From positions 1 through 64,000 of the forward strand of contig JADLHO010000112.1 of assembly GCA_020848735.1 (NCBI GenBank): DNA of 64,000 nucleotides. Direction: 5' to 3'. This stretch comes from Planctomycetota bacterium (lineage in GTDB: Bacteria > Planctomycetota > UBA1135 > UBA2386). Positions within the stretch are counted from its first letter, which is position 1; every line of letters begins with the position of its first letter. The notes beneath the pieces are model-generated. The model worked only from the letters and a program-made list of their open reading frames with translations, did not search any database and was not told where the DNA came from. Below, piece after piece: positions 26,720 to 35,246 of the stretch. A program made the position numbers and the translations under genes.

Positions 26720-27181
26720 ATGCTCAAGGAATTCGTCATCACCGTCGTATCATTGTTCGCGGGCGCAGCGACCGCCTACCTCGACTGCAGCGGATGCGAA
26801 CGGGATCCTCAGCACGACGGAGGCGGTGCCGGAAACGAGGTGTGGTCCTACACACCGGGCGTAGGGGACAAGGACGGCCACTGCACGCCGGGGTGCTCCT
26901 ACGACGAGGAGTGCGAATACACTGGCGTGGTCTCCTTCTCCAACAACGCATTCCCGCCCGGAGGTGGTTCACGGAACCTCTTCGATCAGGATGGCGTGAA
27001 GCAGAATCCTGGCGCCCCCATCGCATGTCCGGGCTCCTTCGGAGGCATGGCGATCAACATCAAGGCTCCGTGCGGCGCAGCCGGTGGCGCGGCGAGGAAG
27101 TTCGTCGCAAAGGACGTCGGGGGCAATCAGACCTCCGCCTTCATCTTCTACTGCTTGGGATGTTCCACCGACCCAGAATGA
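26720..27181 (+). CDS. Small exported Cys-rich protein
   Basis: 153 residues with a signal peptide (EFVITVVSLFAGAATA). The mature 133 residues contain nine cysteines, in CxxC-type pairs at both ends (DCSGC, YCLGC) and CTPGCSYDEEC in between. This suggests disulfides or metal binding, though nine is odd. It is Gly-rich and Asp-rich, probably extracellular. It follows the anchored coiled-coil gene, so the two may act together. No homologous family recognised; it could be a secreted effector or a structural protein. Confidence 0.68.
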   Translation: MLKEFVITVVSLFAGAATAYLDCSGCERDPQHDGGGAGNEVWSYTPGVGDKDGHCTPGCSYDEECEYTGVVSFSNNAFPPGGGSRNLFDQDGVKQNPGAPIACPGSFGGMAINIKAPCGAAGGAARKFVAKDVGGNQTSAFIFYCLGCSTDPE

Positions 27182-27794
27182 TGAGGGGCTCGCGCCGCAT
27201 CTCCCGCGCCACGACCGCGTGGTGGGGGAGCATCCACGGGATTGCCCCCGTCCTGTCCGAGACTGTTGTCGGCGGCCACGATCCGCGGGAATCCCGCGGT
27301 CACGGTCGCCATCGGCTCGGACCCGGCCAGACCGCGCGGCGGGATGAGCGGTGGCACCTGCGCTCTCCGCAGAAGGTGTAGCGGCAGAGACTGTTCGTAG
27401 TTGTCCCGATCTCCCCACCCCCGCAACCTCGGCTCGCGCCAGTAGCGCCTTCACGCCGCCCGGCGTCAGACCGAGAAGCACAGCGCCTGAACCGCCGCGC
27501 GCAGTTCCTGCCGCCGGGGAGCGATTGACCCCTGGGCCGCAGCGCTCTCCCGCCGATGGCGCGGGGTAAGCTCGGCCACGTCCTCGTCGCACGCCACGTC
27601 CTTCGCGGGCACCAGCACGTCGCGCATGCACTCCACGCCGTCGATACCCCGTTCGCGGCAGGCTCTCACCGCCACATCCAGATCGCGCGAAGGCAACGCG
27701 CGGACTCTCGAGCGTGGCCTACTGGTTGGGTCGCCGGCGCCGAGAGCGCGGCAGGTCCGCAACCTGCTATTGGTTCCATTCAGCGCTTAGCCCT
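27182..27794. other. Gene-free accessory stretch
   Basis: About 610 bp. Short open frames exist on both strands, but none has a signal, motif or ribosome binding site I trust. It could be decayed coding sequence. No RNA gene, CRISPR repeat or terminal inverted repeat was seen. Confidence 0.45.
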
Positions 27795-28112
27795 CTACGC
27801 CACCCACTCCGCCACCGCTTCCACGCTCCCCTCGACGATCTCGCCGTCCTCGAGCATCTCGCCGCCCTGAACCACGTTCCACCAGAGCACGCCATCGTCG
27901 CCGATGCCGAGGCACAGCGCCGGCTCGTTGCCGAACTCGAGCCAGCGGGACCCATCGGCGACGCCGCCCTGGACGACGAACTCGGCGCCGCGCTCCTCGA
28001 GGGCAGCCGCGAGCTCGTCGAGAGTATGGAGCGCGGATTCGGTCGCTTCGCTTCGCCACGTGGTGTGGGGCCGCGCTCGGCGCTTCGAAGAAGACGACGG
28101 GTCGGTGGCCAT
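27795..28112 (-). CDS. Small acidic protein of unknown function
   Basis: 105 residues from the ATG at 28112. A basic N-terminus leads into SALHTLDELAAALEERGAEF and beta strands (SRWLEFGNEPALCLGIGDD, GVLWWNVVQGGEML). The layout, a short acidic protein with L-x-L-G-x-G-x-D-G-V-L-x-W, loosely recalls Imm1-type immunity proteins, but no toxin gene is adjacent and I do not claim it. It lies in the accessory stretch on the 3' side of the tRNA gene. Confidence 0.55.
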   Translation of the reverse strand: MATDPSSSSKRRARPHTTWRSEATESALHTLDELAAALEERGAEFVVQGGVADGSRWLEFGNEPALCLGIGDDGVLWWNVVQGGEMLEDGEIVEGSVEAVAEWVA

Positions 28113-28497
28113 GCCCAGATCTACGCTCCGGGGCGCGGAGGGCCTCAAGGCCGGTTTGAGGAATCCGGCCACCTGGACGCGCGCCTCCGGGGCCACCGCC
28201 AGCGCGCCCCCACAAGCGCCCCCACGAGCGCCGACGTTGGCCCACGTTGCGTCCGGGCCATCAAGGTCCTCCCGTGCGTCGCAGGCGCGCCCGGGCGCGG
28301 CCACGTGGGACCCGAGCCAGTGGATCCTGCAGGGTCGCGCGGGACCCGTCGCAGGACCCACCTCGTGCCTTGGACCGTGCCACGTCGTGCCCCCGTGTGA
28401 CCAAGCCAATTGCACACTCCATTGCACACTCGCCGTCCGCGAAATCGAGATCGCGCGCAAATGGCCGTTTCTCGCGCGAACTCGAGGGGGTGCGAAA
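28113..28497. other. Gene-free stretch downstream of tRNA-Met
   Basis: 385 bp on the 3' side of the tRNA gene. It holds two short direct repeats, each with a 12-bp period (GCGCCCCCAC at 28204 and 28216; ATTGCACACTC at 28409 and 28421). No gene is convincing. Elements often integrate on this side of a tRNA gene, but no copy of the tRNA 3' end was found elsewhere in the window. Confidence 0.45.
28409..28431 (+). repeat. 12-bp tandem direct repeat
   Basis: ATTGCACACTCC followed directly by ATTGCACACTC, about 70 bp from the 3' end of the tRNA gene. It may be an iteron-like protein-binding site or chance. Confidence 0.5.
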
Positions 28498-28571
28498 TGG
28501 GTCCTGCAGGACTCGAACCTGCAACCGACCGGGTATGAGCCAGCTGCTCTGACCGATTGAGCTAAGGACCC
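28498..28571 (-). tRNA. tRNA-Met (anticodon CAT)
   Basis: 74 nt that fold as a cloverleaf: acceptor GGGTCCT/AGGACCC, D-stem GCTC/GAGC, anticodon stem GCTGG/CCGGT with loop CTCATAC (anticodon CAT), and T-arm GCAGG-TTCGAGT-CCTGC. Discriminator A; CCA is not encoded. CAT could also be tRNA-Ile with lysidine, but the anticodon arm looks like elongator tRNA-Met. It is not the initiator: position 1 pairs normally and the three G-C pairs of the initiator anticodon stem are absent. Confidence 0.93.
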
Positions 28572-28582
28572 GCCGTGGCGGG

Positions 28583-28607
28583 CCGCGAGCTGCTGTGGAG
28601 CTCGCGG
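28583..28607. other. Perfect hairpin between tRNA-Met and the phosphatase-like gene
   Basis: 9-bp perfect stem CCGCGAGCT / AGCTCGCGG with a 7-nt loop, 12 bp from the 5' end of the tRNA on the minus strand. No T-run on either side. It may separate the divergent transcripts or be part of the tRNA leader. Confidence 0.5.
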
Positions 28608-28636
28608 GGTGGGGCAGGCTATACGATCAGGGCGTG

Positions 28637-29647
28637 ATGCCCAAGTCCGAGTCGTCGTCGTCGCTCGCGGAGCTCTGGCAGCCGCGCCTTCTGGTGCTCG
28701 GAGAGCGGATCCGGGAGGCCTTGAGGGTGTCCATGGCGGAGCAGGACCTGGAGAGGACCAGCGCCGTGCAGCGCGACGAGGAAGGCGACACGATCTTCGG
28801 GATCGACGTCGACGCGGAGGCGATCCTGCTGGAGCTGGCTGAGGTCTGGGGGCGGGAGGCGCCGTTCACCTTGGTCGCCGAAGGCCTGGAACCTGCGTCG
28901 GGCCTCGTCTTCGGCACGGGTCAGCCGCGGTCGCGCCTGATCGTGGACCCGATCGATGGGACGCGGGGTCTGATGTTCGACAAGCGGAGTGCTTGGTGTC
29001 TCGCCGCAGTGGCTCCGGAGCGTGGCGGCGAGACGCGCCTGAACGACGTCGTCGTGGCGCACATGGCGGAGCTGCCGACGACGCGGCAGGGACGGGTCGA
29101 CGAACTCTGGGCCAGGGCCGGCGAAGCGACCCGAGGCCGTCGGATCGACCTTGCCAGCGCCAGTGCCTCGGTGTTCGTACCCAGGCCTTCGCGCGCGACG
29201 ACCTTGCGGCATGGCTTTGCAACGGTCTGCAGCTTCTTCCAGGGCGGCAAGGAACTCACGGCGCGCATCGACGAGGACCTGATCGGGGCCGCGATCGGCG
29301 GCTGGGACCATCGCAAGGCCGAGGTGTACGTCGACCAGTACATCTCGTCGGGCGGGCAACTGGCAGAGCTGGCGCTCGGCCGCGATCGCTTCGTGCTCGA
29401 CATCCGCCCGCTGGTCCACGCCGCGCTCGGCTACGAGGGCACCCTGTGCAGCAAGCCCTACGACCTGTGCACGACGCTCGTCGCACGTCAGGCCGGCTGC
29501 GTGATCCTCACGCCCGACGGCGCGCCGCTCGATTCCCCTCTCGACACGACGACGAACCTCGCATTCGCGGGCTATGCGAACGAGGCACTCGCCACTCGAC
29601 TCGCCCCCCTGGTGCGCGCCACGCTCGAGCGGCACGGCGCGCTCTGA
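28637..29647 (+). CDS. Inositol-monophosphatase/FBPase superfamily protein
   Basis: 336 residues from the ATG at 28637. It has the metal-binding signature IVDPIDGTRGLMFDKRSAW (Asp104, Asp107), an upstream Glu in LVAEGLEP where GEE-type motifs occur, and a late GGWDHRKAEVYVDQY segment where the superfamily has its W-D motif. Mg-dependent phosphomonoesterase activity on a sugar or nucleotide phosphate is likely; the insert after the signature and the changed late motif make it a divergent subfamily. Cytoplasmic. It is divergent from tRNA-Met. Confidence 0.85.
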   Translation: MPKSESSSSLAELWQPRLLVLGERIREALRVSMAEQDLERTSAVQRDEEGDTIFGIDVDAEAILLELAEVWGREAPFTLVAEGLEPASGLVFGTGQPRSRLIVDPIDGTRGLMFDKRSAWCLAAVAPERGGETRLNDVVVAHMAELPTTRQGRVDELWARAGEATRGRRIDLASASASVFVPRPSRATTLRHGFATVCSFFQGGKELTARIDEDLIGAAIGGWDHRKAEVYVDQYISSGGQLAELALGRDRFVLDIRPLVHAALGYEGTLCSKPYDLCTTLVARQAGCVILTPDGAPLDSPLDTTTNLAFAGYANEALATRLAPLVRATLERHGAL

Positions 29648-29763
29648 GCGAGGACGCAGACCTGGCGGATCCCGGTTCGGGACGGTGTCGAGGAACGACT
29701 CAGTTCGCGCTGTCCCCGGAACCGAATCCAGACGCGGTCCAATCGAGTAACGAGGAACCCCGC

Positions 29764-30402
29764 ATGCGTCGAGTCGCCCTGTCGCTGTCTTCCGTCGTCG
29801 CCCTCGCCGCGCTGCATTCCTTCACGGCACCCGAGAGCGCGGATCCCACGCCCACGGAGTTCCGCAGGCAGCTCGACGCCGCCGAGCGTGCCTTCGGCGA
29901 AGGCTCGTACCTCGCGGCCGTCGAACGTCTGCGGAGCGGGATGCAGATCGCCCACGACGCGCTGCGGACCTCGGTGATCGAGGTGATGCCCGCGCCGCCC
30001 ACCGGGTTCGTTCCGGTCGCGATGCCGGAGGCGCCCGCGCCGCGCCCCAACGACGCCCTGGCCATCAACCTCGCCGTGACCTCGCCGCGGCCGATCGAGC
30101 GCCGTTACCAGACGCACGACGGCACGGGCACGCTTCGCATCCTGGTGGCGCCGAACGCGCCCTCGGTCGCCTACGTGCAGCAGCAGCTCCGTCAGGCGGA
30201 GACCGATGAGCGCTTCGCCGCGGTGGTCGTCGGCGACACGGCCGGCGTGATCGTGCGCAGCGCACCGACGCTCGCGTTCCGCTTCGCGCTGAACGGCAAG
30301 CACCTCCTCGAGATCCAGACGACGGGCGTCGAGGAGGAGTTGCTCGTGAAGATGGTCGACCAGCGCTCGCTCGAGCGGCTGATCGCGGCGCTCGGCCAGT
30401 GA
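29764..30402 (+). CDS. Exported protein of unknown function
   Basis: 212 residues with a signal peptide (RVALSLSSVVALAALHSF) and a GAGGAA ribosome binding site. An early helical segment (FRRQLDAAERAFGEGSYLAAVERLRSG) resembles one TPR hairpin. A Pro-rich linker and beta-rich C-terminus follow (GTLRILVAPNAPSVAYVQQQ). No catalytic motif. Convergent with apaH, 24 bp apart. Confidence 0.72.
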   Translation: MRRVALSLSSVVALAALHSFTAPESADPTPTEFRRQLDAAERAFGEGSYLAAVERLRSGMQIAHDALRTSVIEVMPAPPTGFVPVAMPEAPAPRPNDALAINLAVTSPRPIERRYQTHDGTGTLRILVAPNAPSVAYVQQQLRQAETDERFAAVVVGDTAGVIVRSAPTLAFRFALNGKHLLEIQTTGVEEELLVKMVDQRSLERLIAALGQ

Positions 30403-30426
30403 ACCGAGCGCAGGAGTTGCCGGCGT

Positions 30427-31056
30427 TCACGCACCGGCGAACCCCTCGACCTGCACGACGCGGTCCTCTTCCGCGATCCACGCGCTCAGCGCTCCGCCGT
30501 AGACGCATCCGCTGTCGAGCGCGACGACGCGCGGGGTGAGTTCGAGTCCCCGCCGGGCCCAATGGCCGAACACCACGCGGCGCGAGAGCCGGTAGTGGTC
30601 GTCCCAGGGTCGGTAAGGCGGCCCCGGCGGTGGCCAATCCCTCGTCGGACGATTGCCGTCGGCGTCGCAGTAGCGGACCGTGACCGCGTAATCGACGTCC
30701 TCCGACCGCAGCCTCGCGAGGCGTCGATCGTCCCAATGCGGGTGGAGACCCGCGTGCACCAGGATCAGGTCGTCGTACTCGCGGACGATCGGCTGACCGC
30801 TCAGCCACCTCGCGAGCGAGTCGTCCGCGATGCGACCGTGCTCCAGCCATTGAATGTCGTGATTGCCGAGCACCGGCTGCGCCCCGAGTTCGCGGCAGAG
30901 CCGCAGCACGCCGAGCGAGTCGGGCCCCTTGGCGACGAGATCTCCGGTGGGATGGAGCCGATCGCGCGAGGCATCGAACCCGACCTCGCGCAGCAATCGC
31001 TGCAGCGGCGCGAGGCAACCCTGGATGTCGCCGACGAAGATCCGGCGGCCGCTCAC
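30427..31056 (-). CDS. apaH: Bis(5'-nucleosyl)-tetraphosphatase, symmetrical (ApaH)
   Basis: 209 residues from a GTG at 31056 that overlaps the previous stop as GTGA. It has metallophosphatase motifs in order: GDIQGC, GDLVAKGPDSLGVLR, VLGNHDIQWL, LVHAGLHPHW and VVFGHWA. It is shorter than the roughly 280-residue E. coli enzyme but complete at both ends. It hydrolyses Ap4A to two ADP, limiting stress dinucleotides and removing some RNA caps. Coupling to an exported M14 peptidase gene is unusual. Confidence 0.92.
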   Translation of the reverse strand: MSGRRIFVGDIQGCLAPLQRLLREVGFDASRDRLHPTGDLVAKGPDSLGVLRLCRELGAQPVLGNHDIQWLEHGRIADDSLARWLSGQPIVREYDDLILVHAGLHPHWDDRRLARLRSEDVDYAVTVRYCDADGNRPTRDWPPPGPPYRPWDDHYRLSRRVVFGHWARRGLELTPRVVALDSGCVYGGALSAWIAEEDRVVQVEGFAGA

Positions 31057-32843
31057 GGCTGGATGACGATCGGCACCGGCGGCGCCCAGCGTTCGATGCC
31101 GTACGCATAGCCGGTCTCGAACGTGATCCCCCCGGCGAAGAACGCGACCCCGACGATGGCCGGCAACGGCGGGATGTTCAGGGTCGCCACGCCCTGGGCG
31201 TTGCCCGGCAGCACGCCGAGGTTGCCCGCGAGCAGCGGTGTCGCACCGAGCGACAGCTCCATCAGCCCGTCGGCGTTGAGCGGCAGCAAGCGATTGCCGA
31301 TCGCGAAACCGGGCACCGTGCCCGCCGACAAGGGAATCCAATAGGTGCGACCGGCATCGCCCGGCGCCGTGTAGGTGAGGGTCACCGCGGTGCCCACGCG
31401 CTCGCTGCCGCTCTTGGTCAGGGTTGCGGGCGGCAGGCTCGGCATCAATTCGAACTCGAACGTCTGCGGCGTGTCCAAGGTGGTCACCGTGACGGATCGG
31501 GTCACGGAGTCGTGCCCGGGCGCGGTCGCCGTGACCTGCCAGGTCCCGAGCGGCAGCCAGAGCGCATAGCGGCCATCGCCCGCCCGCGACCGCGTGACCT
31601 CACCGTAGCTGAACGTCGCCGGCGTATAGGTGAGCGTCGCCTCCAGCGGCGTGCCGAAGCGCACCGAGCGCACGTGCCCGCGCAGGGCCGGTCGCCAGGC
31701 CGTGAGCGCACGACGGATGCCCGGCCAGACGCGTGCCTCCTCCGCGACCGTCGTCGCGAAGGCCGGCTGGAACGCCGTGCCGACCTCGATCAGGAACGAG
31801 AGCGTGCCGGAGCTCGTCCAATGGTCCTCCGGCGCCTCGCCCGAGGCGGACGGCAGTCGGCGCCCATAGCTCATCGGAGCGCGCAGGTCGTCGACGTAGC
31901 GGTCCAGGAAGGCCTGCACCGTCGCGCCGGCGGTCGTGCACGGCGCATACGGGAACAGGACCTGCTGGCCGTAGCTATGGAAGTCGAGGTAGATCTCCGG
32001 TCGGATCGAGGCAACCAGGGCACGCATGCTGCGCACCTCGGGTTCGCTGCCGGCCGAGGGACCGCGGTAGGTCTCCGAGCTCGTCGTGGTCGACGAACCG
32101 CACGCGCCCCAATGCGTCGGGTAGTTGCGGTTGGGGTCCACCCCGTAGTTCGCGCCATTGTTCCTCCGGTTCTTGCGCCAGAGCTGGTCGACGTTCCAGA
32201 CGTGATCGACGCCGTCGGGGTTCACGCAGGGCACGAACCACAGCTCGGTCTCGTCCACGAGCGCGGTCAGCGCCGGGTCCACGCCATGGCCTGCGAGCAC
32301 GCGTTGGGCGGCGCGCAGCACCATGTGCGGCGAGTTGAGCTCGCGCGCGTGGTGCTGGGCGGCGAGCAGAACGGCGGGCTCGTCCTCGGCCTGCGTCACG
32401 GAATCGGAGACGACGAGCGCCCAGATCGACTGGTTGGCGTGGGTACGCGCCGCGCCGGGCAGGGTCGTGACGTCCACCCGCCGGGCCAAGGTCGGATGCG
32501 CGAGCACCAGGGCATCGATCTCCGCGACGATCTCGGCCGTCGTGTAATAGGCGGCGTCGGGCACATCCAGACCTCCGCCGCCGGCATAGGGGCTCCCACG
32601 TGCGACCAACTGCGCCTCCGGAAAGAGGCGGAGGAACGCATCGTGCTCGGCACCGGGCAGCACGTAGACCAGCAGGTCCGGATCGTTGGCACGCCCGTGC
32701 GCGAGGTCGAAGCCGGCTTCGAGCGCCGCGGCGCGGATCGGACCGAGGGCCACGGGAATGCGGTAGGCGAAGGTCGTGCCGGGGTCGTCCTGGGCGGTGA
32801 GCGCGGCGACGAGGAAGAGCGCGGGCGTGAGCCGTTGGAACAT
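31053..32843 (-). CDS. Exported M14 zinc carboxypeptidase with shared C-terminal module
   Basis: 596 residues with a signal peptide (LTPALFLVAALTAQ). A propeptide-like N-terminus (about 20-95) precedes the peptidase domain: His165 and Glu168 in HHARELN, His289 in LDFHSYGQQVLFPY, VDPNRNYP, and Glu353 in FLIEVGTAF. A carboxypeptidase-regulatory-like beta domain (LWLPLGTWQVTATAPGH) and the shared module (about 490-596) follow. It is the paralogue of the protein at 13211-15685. The peptidase is complete, so it is likely active outside the cytoplasm. Divergent from murJ. Confidence 0.92.
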   Translation of the reverse strand: MFQRLTPALFLVAALTAQDDPGTTFAYRIPVALGPIRAAALEAGFDLAHGRANDPDLLVYVLPGAEHDAFLRLFPEAQLVARGSPYAGGGGLDVPDAAYYTTAEIVAEIDALVLAHPTLARRVDVTTLPGAARTHANQSIWALVVSDSVTQAEDEPAVLLAAQHHARELNSPHMVLRAAQRVLAGHGVDPALTALVDETELWFVPCVNPDGVDHVWNVDQLWRKNRRNNGANYGVDPNRNYPTHWGACGSSTTTSSETYRGPSAGSEPEVRSMRALVASIRPEIYLDFHSYGQQVLFPYAPCTTAGATVQAFLDRYVDDLRAPMSYGRRLPSASGEAPEDHWTSSGTLSFLIEVGTAFQPAFATTVAEEARVWPGIRRALTAWRPALRGHVRSVRFGTPLEATLTYTPATFSYGEVTRSRAGDGRYALWLPLGTWQVTATAPGHDSVTRSVTVTTLDTPQTFEFELMPSLPPATLTKSGSERVGTAVTLTYTAPGDAGRTYWIPLSAGTVPGFAIGNRLLPLNADGLMELSLGATPLLAGNLGVLPGNAQGVATLNIPPLPAIVGVAFFAGGITFETGYAYGIERWAPPVPIVIQP

Positions 32844-32947
32844 GCGAAGCCTGGCGAGAGCGGCGGGCAGGACGAGTCGTAGACAACCGGTGCGCCGTTG
32901 GCCAGTGGCTCGCCGTTGCGCGCTGTCGCGTCGCGCCGCGTCCCGTT

Positions 32948-34630
32948 ATGAATCCCGTCGATGCGGCGGTGCGGATCCAAACCGATCGACGAGCGAGCTC
33001 CGCGCGGAGGCAAGGCTCCGTGAGTCTGCTCCGTGCGGCGGGCAAGGTCTCGTTCCTCACCCTCGTGTCGCGCGTGCTCGGACTCGTTCGGGACGTCGTG
33101 ACCTACAGCGTGTTCGGGACCTCCTGGGTCTCGGGTGCCTTCGTCCTCGCCTGGACCGTGCCGAACCTCCTGCGCCGCCTGCTCGGCGAGGGCGCGCTCA
33201 GCGCCGCCTTCCTCCCCGCGTTCGCTCGTGCGCGGGCGCGCGAGGGCGAACCCGCGGCGCGCGCATTGATGGCGAGCGTCGGCGGTGCGCTCGTCTTCGG
33301 TCTCGGCTCGCTCTGTGCGATCGCCGTGGTGGTCGGTCTGGTCATCCCACCGGATGCCTGGCAGCTCCAGCCGGGAGCGAACGCGCCGGCCGACGTCGGC
33401 AGCGTCGAGGTGGGAGCGCTGTTCCGCGATCTCCTCGCGATCCTGCTGCCCTACGCCGTGCCGGTCTGCGTGCTCGCGATCTGGTCGGGGGCGCTCCAGT
33501 CGCTGGGCAGCTTCGGCCCCGGCGCATCGGCGCCGATCCTCCTCAACCTGTTCTGGCTCGCGGCCCTCGCGGTCGTGCACGTGCGCGGCACCGACGACCT
33601 CGCCGGCGCCGCACGCCTGGTCGCGTGGTTCCTGCTCGCCGGTGGCATCGCACAACTGGCGCTCGCGGCGGTCCCGCTGCATCGCCGGGGCTTCCTCGCG
33701 CCGCTGCGGTGGCCGCGCCGGGGCGACGCGTCGCGCGCCGTCTTCGTCGCGATGCTGCCGACCGCGATCGGCATGTCGGTCGTGCAACTCAACGTCCTCC
33801 TCGATCAGGCCATCGCCGCCTGGATGATCGGCGCCGAGGCGAACAACCACGTCTATCTCGCCAACCGGCTCCTGCTCTTCCCGCACGCGCTCGTCGCCTT
33901 GCCCCTCGCGACGGTCGTCTTCCCCAAGCTCGCCGAGCATGCGTCGCGCGACGACAGCGGAGCGCTGCGCAAGGCGTTGGACTCGGCGCTGTCCCTCACG
34001 ATGCTGCTCGCGGTGCCGGCCGCGGTCGGCCTCGCACTGATCGCCGACACCCTCCTCGACGTCGCCTTCGTGCACGGCCGCTACACCGCAGACGACGCGG
34101 CGACGACGCGTTGGACCACGATCATGCTGGTCCTCGGTCTGCCCGCGATCGGCAGCGCGCAGCTCCAGGCCAGGGCGCTCTATGCGCTCGGCGACACCAG
34201 GACGCCCGCGATCGTCTCCGCGGTCCTCGTCCTCGTGAACGCGAGCCTGAACCTCGTCCTCGTGGGCGTCTTCGGGTTCGGGGTCGCGGGGCTCACGGCG
34301 GCGACGAGTGTCTGCGCGTATGCCAATGCGATCGTGCTCCGGTCGCTGCTCGCACGACACATCGGCCGGTCGACCGTCGTGGGCGGGGCGATCGTGAGGA
34401 CGCTGCTGGCGTCCTCGGTCATGGGTGCGGCCATCGCGGGACTCGGTCTCGTCCTGCCCGAGGGCGGCTCCCGCAGCCTGCGCACGCTGCTCGGACTCGT
34501 GCTGCCGATCGCCGTGGGGATCGGGATATGGCTCGTCGCGCTCGTCCTCCTGCGGAGCCCCGAACTCGACGCCCTCCGCCAGCGCCTCGCCGCGCGACGC
34601 GCCCGCAGGCGCGCGGCTCGGGAGACGTGA
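32948..34630 (+). CDS. murJ: Lipid II flippase MurJ
   Basis: 560 residues, MOP-superfamily polytopic membrane protein with about 14 helices. Signature segments: SRVLGLVRDVVTYSVFG, then FVLAWTVPNLLRRLLGEGAL, then SAAFLPAFARARAREGE, and later LYALGDTRTPAIVSAV. It flips lipid II across the inner membrane for peptidoglycan synthesis. The basic tail (RQRLAARRARRRAARET) is cytoplasmic. Divergent from the M14 gene. It shows that this planctomycete lineage keeps a peptidoglycan pathway. Confidence 0.95.
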   Translation: MNPVDAAVRIQTDRRASSARRQGSVSLLRAAGKVSFLTLVSRVLGLVRDVVTYSVFGTSWVSGAFVLAWTVPNLLRRLLGEGALSAAFLPAFARARAREGEPAARALMASVGGALVFGLGSLCAIAVVVGLVIPPDAWQLQPGANAPADVGSVEVGALFRDLLAILLPYAVPVCVLAIWSGALQSLGSFGPGASAPILLNLFWLAALAVVHVRGTDDLAGAARLVAWFLLAGGIAQLALAAVPLHRRGFLAPLRWPRRGDASRAVFVAMLPTAIGMSVVQLNVLLDQAIAAWMIGAEANNHVYLANRLLLFPHALVALPLATVVFPKLAEHASRDDSGALRKALDSALSLTMLLAVPAAVGLALIADTLLDVAFVHGRYTADDAATTRWTTIMLVLGLPAIGSAQLQARALYALGDTRTPAIVSAVLVLVNASLNLVLVGVFGFGVAGLTAATSVCAYANAIVLRSLLARHIGRSTVVGGAIVRTLLASSVMGAAIAGLGLVLPEGGSRSLRTLLGLVLPIAVGIGIWLVALVLLRSPELDALRQRLAARRARRRAARET

Positions 34631-34633
34631 CCG

Positions 34634-35158
34634 TCACTCGATGCGCTCGAACTCGAGCCAATCGGCCGGACCCTTCTGGATGCGCAGTCGCCCACCCACG
34701 AACTGCACACCGCGTCGCTCGACGAAGCCCAGCGGTTCGAGGTGCAGCTTGCGATCGCCGTAGTTGTCGAAGCCGACGAGCGAGGTCGTGATGAGCACGC
34801 CGTCCTCGAGGCGATAGCTGCGGGCGCCGGCCTGGAAGAGCGGTACGCCGCCGTCGGGAACCGCCTCGAGCACCTGCAGCGAGAGATGGGCGCGTCCCGC
34901 GGCGAGGAAGACCCGGAATCCGTCGCGCCGCTCCCGCCCGGCCACGGTCCACGCGGTCGCCCGCCAGAAACCCTCGAGCGGACTCTCCGGCAGCCAGGCA
35001 CGTCCCAGCTCCGCACGCTCGAGACGCACCTGCGTGGGCTCGGGGACGGGCGGCAACGGCTCCTTGCCGACCGGCGGCGTGGGCAGGCGCACCGGATCCT
35101 GGTCCTGCGGGAATGCCACGAGACCGAGCGCGAGGAGGGCGGCGAGTGCGGAGCGCAT
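34634..35158 (-). CDS. Small exported beta-rich protein
   Basis: 174 residues with a signal peptide (RSALAALLALGLVAFPQ) and a Pro-rich linker (PTPPVGKEPLPPVPEP). The rest reads as a beta barrel, lipocalin-like in pattern (LEGFWRATAWTV, SYRLEDGVLITTSLVGFDNY, RLRIQKGPADWLEFERIE). No family recognised. Convergent with murJ, 3 bp apart. Confidence 0.72.
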   Translation of the reverse strand: MRSALAALLALGLVAFPQDQDPVRLPTPPVGKEPLPPVPEPTQVRLERAELGRAWLPESPLEGFWRATAWTVAGRERRDGFRVFLAAGRAHLSLQVLEAVPDGGVPLFQAGARSYRLEDGVLITTSLVGFDNYGDRKLHLEPLGFVERRGVQFVGGRLRIQKGPADWLEFERIE

Positions 35159-35246
35159 GGTGGGTCATCTCACACGACCCGCCGGGCGCCCGGCAAGACA
35201 CCGCGGACACGAGCCTGCGATGCCCAACCGCGCTACACGTCTCCCC

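Noticed and set aside
27182..27794. Short open frames on both strands, considered as small genes or a transposase remnant
   Set aside because: No recognisable motif, signal or ribosome binding site; the frames overlap and conflict.
28204..28225. GCGCCCCCAC repeated twice with a 12-bp period, considered as a CRISPR or iteron
   Set aside because: Only two short copies, no spacer pattern and no cas gene in the window.
28351..28360. Sequence GCAGGACCCA resembling the tRNA-Met 3' end, possible att site
   Set aside because: Only 10 bp and in the opposite strand sense; the acceptor/T-arm is partly self-complementary, so a chance match is likely.
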